Notes under the pieces: generated by a model
Told to the model about the DNA's origin: nothing
Seen by the model: the letters and a program-made list of their open reading frames with translations, nothing else
Databases searched by the model: none
Position numbers and translations under genes: made by a program
In this document: in pieces, positions 8,141 through 15,158 of the stretch
Layout: each line of letters begins with the position of its first letter
Numbering within the stretch: position 1 is the stretch's first letter
Assembly: GCA_021775965.1 (NCBI GenBank)
Contig: JAJFGV010000036.1
Span: 1 to 38,313 of the forward strand
Source of the DNA: Alphaproteobacteria bacterium
GTDB lineage: Bacteria > Pseudomonadota > Alphaproteobacteria > Micavibrionales > Micavibrionaceae
DNA: 38,313 bases
Direction of reading: 5' to 3'

Positions 8141-9615
8141 CGCCAATTGTCACTCTTGCGTGCTTTACGCTGACGTTTGTTTTTCTTCGAAAAGTTTTAC
8201 CTAGGCTAGCGCGGCACGACCTCACCTTCTTGGGGTTTAATTTCGCCTTTCTGGCTATTCTTATGAATGGCTCGGCCTTAATATTTCTCACCGTCTTTCT
8301 GGTTATCAGTTATGCCCTGGCGGCAGCGGCGCAGCGCTGGAAAGCGATACATATTGGGTTTTTTATCTTTCCGCTGGTGTTGATATTTGCTGTTTTCAAA
8401 AAATATTACTTTCCTCCGCTTCAACCAGTCTATGAGCATATCCCGGAACTTATTGGCCTCAGCTACGTCATCTTTCGTGTTCTGATCATCATGCTGGAAA
8501 GCAGAAACACTGGAAAGTTGGTGAACCCGCTTTCTTATCTGAATTACAGCGTGTCGATGCTTACTTTCATGTCAGGCCCTATTCAGCGTTATCGAGAATT
8601 CAGCGAGGATATGAAACGTTTTAAGACATTTACGCTGGATAAAAAAGAAACGCTCTCTGCGCTGGCACGCTTTATGGGAGGTGTCATAAAAGTGATTTAT
8701 CTTGCCGCTGCCGCGCAAGGGCTTCAAAACTATTTTATGGAGGCCCGTAAATGGAAAACCTCTATGGAAGATTTTGATTTTGTGCCTATGACTTTTCATG
8801 ACCCGCTGGCCTTCAGCGAAGTTCTTGCTCCGTCTCTTGGGTTTGGCCTTGCCTCCCTGTTCTATCTAGTGTTTCTATATTTTAATTTTTCTGGATACAC
8901 CGATATGGCAATCGGGCTGGGCCGTTTGCTAGGCTTTCGCTTACCAGAAAATTTTAAATATCCTTTCGCGGCGACGAGCTTTCTTGATTTTTGGACACGC
9001 TGGCACATCAGTCTTTCTCTCTGGTTTCGGGACTATTGTTTCACTCCTATTCTTAAAGGCATGATCAAAATAGGGATAAAATCACCTGTCATAGCAACGT
9101 TGCCGGCCTATTTTATATCGTTTGGTCTCCTTGGACTCTGGCATGGCCGGACATGGCCTTTTATACTATGTGGCCTGATGTTCGCTGCTGCCTCGACGGC
9201 CAACCATTCTTACCGCTCCGTTCTTAAGCGAGTAGTTACAAAGGAAACTCTTACAAAACTAAATGAGAGCAGGTTTTATCAGGCGTTTACTTCCGCTTTG
9301 ACGTTATTTTATATTTCTCTTGCCATCACTGGCCTGTGGTTGCCAGGGGATGAATTTACTTCAGTATGGCATTCGTTTTCACCCGCTCAGGCTGTTTTAT
9401 CTTTCGGTCTGGTTATTGTTTGCCTTGCCGTGTGTCTCTATCTGGGGCGGGCGATGTTGCGTCGGAAGGAATATGCGGCATGTGCATGTTGGGTTTACGG
9501 CACAATCAGACGATTCAATACACCGCTATGGTGGGGCGCTCTCGCAGGTTTGTGCCTGTGGACTCTCCTTTTGCCAAAGCCATTGGATGACCCCTTTGTC
9601 TATTTCAGGTTTTAA
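8137..9615 (+). CDS. MBOAT family membrane acyltransferase (DltB/AlgI-like)
   Basis: A 492-residue polytopic inner-membrane protein with roughly ten or more hydrophobic segments. Family landmarks are present: SGPIQRYREF near residue 150, FNFSGYTDMAIGLGRLLGF, ENFKYPF, the DFWTRWHISLSLWFRDY signature, and the catalytic histidine in LLGLWHGRTW (His336). Relatives such as AlgI and DltB move acyl groups from a cytoplasmic donor to extracytoplasmic polymers; DltB takes its acyl group from a small carrier protein. With a carrier gene two positions upstream and an SGNH gene right after it, it is the likely transfer step of this cluster. It overlaps the methyltransferase by four bases and ends four bases before the next start. 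Confidence 0.95.
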   Translation: MTPIVTLACFTLTFVFLRKVLPRLARHDLTFLGFNFAFLAILMNGSALIFLTVFLVISYALAAAAQRWKAIHIGFFIFPLVLIFAVFKKYYFPPLQPVYEHIPELIGLSYVIFRVLIIMLESRNTGKLVNPLSYLNYSVSMLTFMSGPIQRYREFSEDMKRFKTFTLDKKETLSALARFMGGVIKVIYLAAAAQGLQNYFMEARKWKTSMEDFDFVPMTFHDPLAFSEVLAPSLGFGLASLFYLVFLYFNFSGYTDMAIGLGRLLGFRLPENFKYPFAATSFLDFWTRWHISLSLWFRDYCFTPILKGMIKIGIKSPVIATLPAYFISFGLLGLWHGRTWPFILCGLMFAAASTANHSYRSVLKRVVTKETLTKLNESRFYQAFTSALTLFYISLAITGLWLPGDEFTSVWHSFSPAQAVLSFGLVIVCLAVCLYLGRAMLRRKEYAACACWVYGTIRRFNTPLWWGALAGLCLWTLLLPKPLDDPFVYFRF

Positions 9616-9619
9616 GCGC

Positions 9620-10777
9620 ATGAAAACTCTTTCTCGAAAATTCTTTCGTATACCTTTGTTTTTTCTTGCTGGCCTGGTTTTGGCCACCGGGTTCTTTGAG
9701 ATGTTTTTACGAATAACTGAACTCATGCCTGGATTCCGCATCTTGCCGGTGGCTCAGGTCTCTCTTTATAGTCCGGACCCTGATGTAGGGTACAGTTTTC
9801 GTCCCAATGCCAATGGATTTTGGGATACCGAGAATCGTGCATATATTGAAATCAATAACCTTGGCTACCGCGGACAAGAAACAGCAGATGATGGAGCCGA
9901 TATTGTCTTTGCCGGACATTCTTTGACAGAGGCTTTACAGGTTGAGGAGGACAAAACTTTTGCTTTTCTGACAGGGCAGCGTCTCAATGTTAAAACGGCC
10001 AATCTAGGAATATCCGGTGCCTCGCCTGCTGTGGTTGTAGCCCGGCTGCGCAAGTATATGCCAACCTTGAAGCCGCAACTCGTCGTCGTCGTCGTCGTGG
10101 AAACACGTTTTTTTGAGCATGCTGCGGTGTTACAAGATAATGCGTATGTTGGTTACAAGTTAACCGCTGACGGCTCAACTGCCCATTTATCATATGGCTT
10201 TCGGCAAACGCGCGGCTATAAATTTAGAACCTCGGAAGTGGGGGGGCTTATTTACTGGGCTCTTGATCATTTCCGAATTGTAAATGTTCTAAACAATACC
10301 TTTAACCGGGGTTTATTCAGGGGTCTGCGTGATCTAAGAGCGCCCGCGGTGGTAAAAAATGAAGCGAGTATAGGCACGCAGAAATCGTTTTTTGATTTAT
10401 GGGTGCGAAGTGAACCGAGAGACCATCGTCTGGCACTTGAGGCCTTTCTAAGTGATCTCGCCGACTTGCAGGCACAGCATAAAACCAATGTTATTATCGC
10501 AGTGACCGGGCCATGGGAAGATGCCAATACGGTCACCCTTGAAGCCGTTGATCAAGCCATGCGTGCGATGACAGATCGCTATGGTGTCACCATTGTCAAT
10601 TTGACGCCGTTTATTCAATCCCAGTACCCTGACGGTGTCACTTCCGTAGCGTACAGGAGTTTTCGTCCTCCTTGGCGTGGGGGGCACCTAAATGAAACAG
10701 GGCATCTTATCTATGCTGAGGCGCTCGCGGATATCATTGAAAGACAAAAGCTGCGCTTCGTAAATCCGGAAAAATAA
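9620..10777 (+). CDS. Membrane-anchored SGNH-hydrolase-like protein
   Basis: A 385-residue protein with one N-terminal membrane segment (about residues 10-30) and an outward SGNH-like domain. The nucleophile block reads FAGHSLTEAL, with His in place of the usual Asp before Ser101. The C-terminal block is HLNETGHLIYAEAL with His362 and Glu where Asp is usual. Proteins of this kind accompany MBOAT enzymes (AlgJ/AlgX with AlgI, DltD with DltB) and help deliver or transfer the acyl group outside. The reading frame stays open upstream to 9320, but that part lies inside the MBOAT gene. The ATG at 9620, directly before the membrane segment, is the sensible start. A run of six Val (GTC repeat) sits in a core strand. 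Confidence 0.85.
   Translation: MKTLSRKFFRIPLFFLAGLVLATGFFEMFLRITELMPGFRILPVAQVSLYSPDPDVGYSFRPNANGFWDTENRAYIEINNLGYRGQETADDGADIVFAGHSLTEALQVEEDKTFAFLTGQRLNVKTANLGISGASPAVVVARLRKYMPTLKPQLVVVVVVETRFFEHAAVLQDNAYVGYKLTADGSTAHLSYGFRQTRGYKFRTSEVGGLIYWALDHFRIVNVLNNTFNRGLFRGLRDLRAPAVVKNEASIGTQKSFFDLWVRSEPRDHRLALEAFLSDLADLQAQHKTNVIIAVTGPWEDANTVTLEAVDQAMRAMTDRYGVTIVNLTPFIQSQYPDGVTSVAYRSFRPPWRGGHLNETGHLIYAEALADIIERQKLRFVNPEK
10082..10099 (+). repeat. GTC trinucleotide repeat inside the SGNH gene
   Basis: Five GTC units followed by GTG encode six consecutive valines (residues about 155-160). The repeat can gain or lose units without changing the frame. Confidence 0.85.
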
Positions 10778-10878
10778 TTTTAAGGGTTATGCCTAGTTGA
10801 ATAGCTTGTCGTGGCATAATTGGAGTGTATCAAAAACTATGGAATACAGCGAAATCACAGAATTTTTCAATCAAAAAC

Positions 10879-10907
10879 TTGCATGAAAAGCTCCAAGCCC
10901 TTATATC
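10879..10907 (+). promoter_or_regulatory. Promoter of the SRP RNA gene
   Basis: TTGCAT (10879-10884), a 17-base spacer and TATATC (10902-10907). The expected start, seven bases downstream, is 10914, right at the base of the SRP RNA closing stem (10915). Confidence 0.65.
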
Positions 10908-10914
10908 CCTAGGC

Positions 10915-11007
10915 GGAAGGTCGGTGCGGGCGGTGAATTCGCCAACCCGGTCAGGGCCGAAAGGCAGCAGCCGTAACGACATTCTATCGGGTCGTGTCCG
11001 GCCTTCC
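10915..11007 (+). ncRNA. ffs: Signal recognition particle RNA (4.5S type)
   Basis: The conserved domain IV is at 10949-10972: GGTCAGG, CCGAAAGG and GCAGCAGCC occur in the order of the bacterial SRP RNA consensus with its asymmetric loop. The ends pair as GGAAGGTCGG (10915-10924) with CCGGCCTTCC (10998-11007), one G-U pair included. The RNA binds Ffh and guides ribosomes making membrane proteins to FtsY. Its location directly before dnaX is a common arrangement. Exact ends are estimated from the closing stem. The 338 bases between the SGNH gene and dnaX hold nothing else I recognise. Confidence 0.93.
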
Positions 11008-11116
11008 ACTCTATATTGGGTTTAACCTGCGCAAGCTTGGTTAAGACTCGCATAAAACAGGCCTGCAATAGCCCTTACGGCTTGCTCCGCGCCGGGAATC
11101 ATTCTACATAAAGAGT

Positions 11117-12769
11117 ATGAGCGAAAAACAAGAGCCTTACCGCGTTTTAGCGCGCAAATACCGCCCTCAGAGCTTTGAAGAGTTGATTGGTCAGGATGCG
11201 CTGGTTAGGACTCTGAAAAATGCGATTGAATCGGGTCGTATCGCCCACGCTTTTATGCTGACGGGTATTCGCGGCACAGGTAAAACCACGACGGCGCGGA
11301 TTATTGCCAAGGCGCTCAATTATACTGGCGCTGATGGTACAGCCGGACCGACCACTGGCCCGACGGATGATTGTCAACTTTGCCAGGCGATTTCCGAAGA
11401 CCGCCATCCGGATGTGATGGAGATGGATGCGGCAACCCGCACCGGCGTGGATGACATTCGTGAAATTCTTGATGGCGTGCGTTATGCGCCGAGCGAAGCG
11501 CGCTACAAAGTCTATATCATTGATGAAGTGCATATGCTTTCAAAACAGGCGTTTAATGCGTTGCTGAAGACGCTGGAAGAGCCGCCTGAACATGTGAAGT
11601 TTATTTTTGCGACTACAGAAATCCGCAAAGTGCCAGTGACAGTTTTGTCACGGTGCCAGCGTTTTGATTTGCGTCGCGTCGATGAAGAAACATTGTCTGC
11701 GCATTACCAAAAAATTTGTGGGCTGGAAAATGTGAGCGCCGAAGACGAAGCAATTGCGATGATTTCTCGCGCCGCTGATGGTTCAGTCCGTGACGGGTTG
11801 TCGCTGCTTGATCAGGGGATTGCTTTAGGTGGAGAGAAGATTGTCGCCGAGCAGGTTGGTGCGATGCTGGGGTTGGCCGACCGAGCGAAGTCGTTAGACT
11901 TGCTGGAGAAAGCACTCACCGGTGATATGCCGGGGGCGTTGGCGATCATGGAAGATTTCTACCGGAGTGGCGGCGATCCGGCGACCATCATTCAGGACCT
12001 TCTTGATCTCACACATATATTGACGCGTCTGCGTGCTGTACCCGAAGCAGGTGAAATGAAACAGGCTTTGTCAGGTGATATGATTAAACGCGCCAAAGAG
12101 CTGGCTGAAAAACTGAGCATGCCGACGTTGGGAAAAACTTGGCAGATTTTGCTGAAGGGTCTTGGTGAAGTGAATATTGCACCAAGCCCGCAAACAGCCG
12201 CCGAGATGGTGATTATCCGATTGGTTTATGCGGCTGATTTGCCGGATCCAGCCGACCTGATTAAAAAGCTGAAAGACCAGCCGTCAGATGCGCAGGGCAA
12301 TCAACCGTCTGCGCCTTCAGCGCCACCACGCGAAACAGCGCCTGTGGCAAGGGGAAGTGCAGCGCCGGCTGTGGCTCCTGCGCCGCAAACGGAAGCGGTG
12401 AGTGAGAAGGCTGTTCATAATCTTGAGGATGTTGTGGCCTTGCTGGAAACAGAAAATGAATTTTTACTGGCCGGACAGGTTGTGCAGTTTGTGCATTTGG
12501 TCAAGCTGGAGCAGGGACGGCTGGAGATTAATCTTGAGCCGGAAGCGCCGCAAAAACTGGCGCAAGATATGGGGCAGAAATTAAGCGCTCTGGCTGGTCG
12601 GCGCTGGATGGTCAGTGTTTCGGGGGCAAGTGGTGCGGCAACTTTGGCGCAGCGGGAAAAAGCGCAGCAACAAAAGGAATTCGAAGAAGTTTTGAAACTT
12701 CCGGTCATTCAGGATATTCTGGAGGTGTTTCCGGATGCAAAAATTAAAAGTGTAAAAAACAAAGGATAA
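11117..12769 (+). CDS. dnaX: DNA polymerase III subunits gamma/tau
   Basis: This 550-residue clamp-loader ATPase opens the beta clamp and organises the replisome. Walker A is GIRGTGKTTTA (50-60), Walker B is YIIDEVHML, sensor 1 lies in FIFATTEIRKVPVTVLSRCQRFDLRR, and the SRC arginine finger is there. The first Cys of the usual zinc module is Tyr (LNYTG) and only two Cys remain in DDCQLC, a change I associate with alphaproteobacterial DnaX. Residues about 390-430 form an Ala/Pro-rich linker, and the last 110 residues are the tau-specific part. Start ATG follows AAAGAG. ybaB follows six bases after the stop, as in most bacteria. Confidence 0.97.
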   Translation: MSEKQEPYRVLARKYRPQSFEELIGQDALVRTLKNAIESGRIAHAFMLTGIRGTGKTTTARIIAKALNYTGADGTAGPTTGPTDDCQLCQAISEDRHPDVMEMDAATRTGVDDIREILDGVRYAPSEARYKVYIIDEVHMLSKQAFNALLKTLEEPPEHVKFIFATTEIRKVPVTVLSRCQRFDLRRVDEETLSAHYQKICGLENVSAEDEAIAMISRAADGSVRDGLSLLDQGIALGGEKIVAEQVGAMLGLADRAKSLDLLEKALTGDMPGALAIMEDFYRSGGDPATIIQDLLDLTHILTRLRAVPEAGEMKQALSGDMIKRAKELAEKLSMPTLGKTWQILLKGLGEVNIAPSPQTAAEMVIIRLVYAADLPDPADLIKKLKDQPSDAQGNQPSAPSAPPRETAPVARGSAAPAVAPAPQTEAVSEKAVHNLEDVVALLETENEFLLAGQVVQFVHLVKLEQGRLEINLEPEAPQKLAQDMGQKLSALAGRRWMVSVSGASGAATLAQREKAQQQKEFEEVLKLPVIQDILEVFPDAKIKSVKNKG

Positions 12770-12775
12770 AAAGAA

Positions 12776-13102
12776 ATGATGAATTTTCAAAAAATGATGC
12801 AGCAGGCCCAGCAAATGCAATTCAAGATTCAGGAAATGCAGGAGAAGCTGGCCGAGGTGAATGTTGAGGCTGAATCCGGCGGTGGCATGGTCAAGGTCGT
12901 TATGGCCTGTAGCGGCGTGGTTAAAAATATTGCAATTGATCCGTCGATTATCGTTCCTGATGATGCGGAAACGCTGGAGGACCTGATTGTCGCAGCTGTG
13001 AACAATGCCAATGCCGCCAAGGACGAACGCATCAAAACCGAAACTCAGGCAATGATGGAAGAGCTCGGTCTGCCCGAAGGCACGCAATTGCCGGGGATGT
13101 AG
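12776..13102 (+). CDS. ybaB: YbaB/EbfC family nucleoid-associated protein
   Basis: A 108-residue DNA-binding protein of the YbaB/EbfC family, which forms tweezer-like dimers. Visible features are the N-terminal Gln/Met-rich helix (MMQQAQQMQFKIQEMQEKL), the ESGGGMVKVVMACSG strands, and the C-terminal LEDLIVAAVNNANAAKDE helix. It lies directly after dnaX, the classic order. The third member of that set, recR, is absent; an exonuclease III gene begins two bases after the stop. Confidence 0.96.
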   Translation: MMNFQKMMQQAQQMQFKIQEMQEKLAEVNVEAESGGGMVKVVMACSGVVKNIAIDPSIIVPDDAETLEDLIVAAVNNANAAKDERIKTETQAMMEELGLPEGTQLPGM

Positions 13103-13104
13103 CC

Positions 13105-13893
13105 TTGCGCATACTCACCTGGAATATCAACTCTGTTCGTTTGCGGATCAATCATGTGCTGCGCCTGATGAAGGAGCAGGAACCTGATGTTATCTGTTTG
13201 CAGGAAACAAAAACGCCGGATGAAAAATTCCCGATGCAGGACGTTCTTGATGCAGGTTACAAGCATGTTCATATCCACGGCATGAAAAGCTATAACGGCC
13301 TTGCGATTTTATCGCGCAAGCCCTTTAAGTCCACCGATATTCATCATCGTGTCGGGCGCGAGGATTGCCGCCATATCGCCGTGAAGTTTCCAAAGTTCGA
13401 GCTGCATAACCTTTATATTCCTGCTGGTGGTGACGAGCCGGACCCGAAGATTAATGATAAATTTGCCCATAAGCTGGCCTTCGTTGATGAAATGGCGAAG
13501 TGGTTTAAGAAAACTTACACGGCCAATGATAAGGTTGTAGCGGTCGGTGATTTTAATATTGCGCCGTATGAGCATGATGTCTGGTCACACAAACAGCTTT
13601 TGAAAGTTGTGTCGCATACCGAGCCGGAAGTAACGCGTTTGGACAAGATGCGCAAGTCTTTGGATTGGGTTGATACGGCGCGGCATTTCGTTCCCGAAGA
13701 TGAGAAATGCTACACATGGTGGTCGTATCGTAATCGTGACTGGAAAAAATCAAATCGCGGTCGGCGGCTTGATCATATTTGGGTAACGCAGCCGCTGAAA
13801 TCTCGTTTGAAGGCGCAGAATATTTTAACCGAAGCGCGCGACTGGGAAAAGCCATCCGACCACGTGCCTGTTATTGTTGATATTGACCTATAG
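13105..13893 (+). CDS. xth: Exodeoxyribonuclease III
   Basis: A 262-residue member of the exonuclease III/AP endonuclease family that cuts at abasic sites and degrades 3' ends in base-excision repair. Metal and catalytic motifs are present: TWNINSVR (Asn7 region), LQETK (Glu near 35), NLYIPAGGDE, VGDFNIAP with the catalytic Asp-Asn pair, and C-terminal RLDHIWV and SDHVPVI with the Asp-His pair. The first codon is TTG, two bases behind ybaB, and the next in-frame ATG would remove the first beta strand, so TTG is preferred. Its last 23 bases overlap the convergent DUF1223 gene. Confidence 0.95.
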   Translation: MRILTWNINSVRLRINHVLRLMKEQEPDVICLQETKTPDEKFPMQDVLDAGYKHVHIHGMKSYNGLAILSRKPFKSTDIHHRVGREDCRHIAVKFPKFELHNLYIPAGGDEPDPKINDKFAHKLAFVDEMAKWFKKTYTANDKVVAVGDFNIAPYEHDVWSHKQLLKVVSHTEPEVTRLDKMRKSLDWVDTARHFVPEDEKCYTWWSYRNRDWKKSNRGRRLDHIWVTQPLKSRLKAQNILTEARDWEKPSDHVPVIVDIDL

Positions 13894-14644
13894 AGCTTTC
13901 TTGCAAAACAGTACTTGCACCGATAATTCTTCCCAGATGTTCATATTGGGCGATGACAGTATAACCGTCGGCGGGCATTGTTTTGAGATCTATGGTGTGG
14001 CCAATGGTTGGGCCTTTCCAGTCGAGCACCTTTACCAGGTGCCGTACGACATTGACGTAGGTCCCTGTGCTGCCTGCATTTGGGCCGGTTTCAATATCAA
14101 CTTTGTGCTGGCGGTCAAAGGCAAAGAGCCAAACATTGACCAGTTGGTTTAATTCCATGTCCGGCAATGTGATGTCGAGTGTATTTGCGTCAAGCCTGAG
14201 CGGAATATTGAACAGCGTGTCATTGTCTTGTGCCGTCTTGAGTATGGATGTAACTGCCTCGTCACTCTCTCCTGTCGTGTCGTAAACACCGTTAATGACG
14301 AATTGCGGCGTTTGAGTGTATGAAATATTCAGGGCTCCTTTGTAACCTGCCCGGCGATCTTCACAAGGCCTGTTTGATAACGTGTCCTTCCAGCCTTTCA
14401 GGTCAAAATAGTTGAGATGGCAGGTTAGGACGGTAATATTTTTGTTGCCGGCAACCAATTCTTCCACCAGACGATCGGCTGGTGGGGTGTCACCGCAGCT
14501 CTGTGATGTGAAGAGTTCGAGGACAACCGGTTTCACAGGCTTGCTTGAAGGGTATTCTTCTGCAGCAAAAGCTGGTGACATAGATATGAAGGTCAGCCCG
14601 GCACACAAAAACAGCAGCCACATATATGTGTTTATTCTAAACAT
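13871..14644 (-). CDS. Secreted DUF1223 (thioredoxin-fold) protein with CxxT motif
   Basis: A 257-residue protein with a signal peptide (residues 1-27, cleavage after AFA), so periplasmic. The mature part is DUF1223: VVLELFTSQSC near residue 50, PPADRLVEEL, HLNYFDLKGWKDTLS, TPQFVINGVYD, and a C-terminal strand region. Most relatives have CxxC in the SQGC motif. Here it is Cys50-Gly-Asp-Thr53, so the second thiol is missing. Function is unknown; a redox role is suggested only by the fold. The frame is open 30 codons further upstream, but that part overlaps the DUF1674 gene and lacks a signal peptide, so ATG at 14644 is chosen. It starts 16 bases after DUF1674 ends, so the two are likely co-transcribed. 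Confidence 0.88.
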   Translation of the reverse strand: MFRINTYMWLLFLCAGLTFISMSPAFAAEEYPSSKPVKPVVLELFTSQSCGDTPPADRLVEELVAGNKNITVLTCHLNYFDLKGWKDTLSNRPCEDRRAGYKGALNISYTQTPQFVINGVYDTTGESDEAVTSILKTAQDNDTLFNIPLRLDANTLDITLPDMELNQLVNVWLFAFDRQHKVDIETGPNAGSTGTYVNVVRHLVKVLDWKGPTIGHTIDLKTMPADGYTVIAQYEHLGRIIGASTVLQESSIGQYQQ

Positions 14645-14653
14645 AATAACTCT

Positions 14654-14659
14654 ATTATA
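14654..14659 (-). promoter_or_regulatory. TATAAT box before the DUF1223 gene
   Basis: A perfect TATAAT on the minus strand, nine bases before the ATG at 14644, in the 16-base gap after DUF1674. The -35 region (TGGCAG) is poor. If used, the leader would be only about three bases long. Confidence 0.35.
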
Positions 14660-14660
14660 C

Positions 14661-14831
14661 TCAAAAATCGGTGCATCTGCCACCAACCTCCCAATCGCCG
14701 TAGCGGGTGGGTTCCGGGAGCTTTCTGCTTTCAAAGCCCCCGTACTCCTTGGCGAATTCCTTTTCTGGAGGGTTTTTGTCCTCCACTATTACTGTTTTTG
14801 GCTGTTCGGGGCTTGGTTTTTGCTTGCTCAT
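14661..14831 (-). CDS. DUF1674 / SDHAF4-like small protein
   Basis: A 56-residue gene short enough to be missed by usual cut-offs. The N-terminal half is charged and disordered. The C-terminal half carries the family signature FAKEYGGFESRKLPEPTRYG followed by DWEVGGRCTDF at the very end. The TRYGDWE and GRCxDF motifs define DUF1674, whose mitochondrial member SDHAF4/Sdh8 helps assemble succinate dehydrogenase by binding flavinylated SdhA. In bacteria the role is inferred. A strong ribosome binding site (AGAGAG) precedes the ATG at 14831. It is divergent from the chorismate mutase gene (26 bases apart) and precedes DUF1223. Confidence 0.9.
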   Translation of the reverse strand: MSKQKPSPEQPKTVIVEDKNPPEKEFAKEYGGFESRKLPEPTRYGDWEVGGRCTDF

Positions 14832-14841
14832 CTCTCTATAT
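14813..14841 (+). promoter_or_regulatory. Possible promoter of the chorismate mutase-rsmB operon
   Basis: TTGGTT (14813-14818), a 17-base spacer and CTATAT (14836-14841), the -10 form common in alphaproteobacteria. The start codon follows 16 bases later. It overlaps the start of the divergent DUF1674 gene. Confidence 0.45.
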
Positions 14842-14857
14842 TTAAGGCAAAAGGAAC

Positions 14858-15157
14858 ATGATGGAAATACTTAAACCCTACCGCGCCCGAATTAATGCAC
14901 TGGATGAGCAGATTGTAGAGCTGCTGCGTCAGCGCTATGACGTGATTGAAGAGGTCGGGGCGTTGAAAGCTGATCATGGCATTGCAGCGACTTTGCCCGA
15001 CCGGGTTGATGAGGTGCGTGAGAATGCAGCGAAGATGGCAGCGGAAAAAGGGCTGGACGAGGATTTTATCCGCAGGCTTTATGCGCAGCTGATCGAACAT
15101 AGCTGTAACCTTGAAGACGACATCATAGAGGCCGCGCAGCAAAAGCGGGCATCTTAA
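14858..15157 (+). CDS. Chorismate mutase, AroQ type
   Basis: A 99-residue all-helical protein of the AroQ class. Chorismate mutase converts chorismate to prephenate for Phe and Tyr synthesis in the cytoplasm. The first long helix RARINALDEQIVELLRQRYD carries the two conserved Arg, ALKADHG the conserved Lys, and DRVDEVRENA and FIRRLYAQLIEHS the later active-site positions. The stand-alone length is normal. The close relative isochorismate-pyruvate lyase (PchB) has the same fold and cannot be fully excluded. ATG at 14858 or 14861 follows AAGGA; the second has better spacing. rsmB begins one base after its stop. Confidence 0.9.
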   Translation: MMEILKPYRARINALDEQIVELLRQRYDVIEEVGALKADHGIAATLPDRVDEVRENAAKMAAEKGLDEDFIRRLYAQLIEHSCNLEDDIIEAAQQKRAS

Positions 15158-15158
15158 T

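Noticed and set aside
9320-9619. Upstream extension of the SGNH gene
   Set aside because: This part lies inside the MBOAT gene; ATG at 9620 precedes the membrane anchor and follows the MBOAT stop by four bases.
10787-10819. TTATGCC/GGCATAA inverted repeat after the SGNH gene
   Set aside because: A 7-base stem with a 19-base loop and no T-run; too weak for a terminator call.
12262-12275. Programmed frameshift in dnaX to make gamma
   Set aside because: Only five A in ATT AAA AAG; the first slippery position is T, and the -1 frame has no early stop, so there is no good case for a gamma product.
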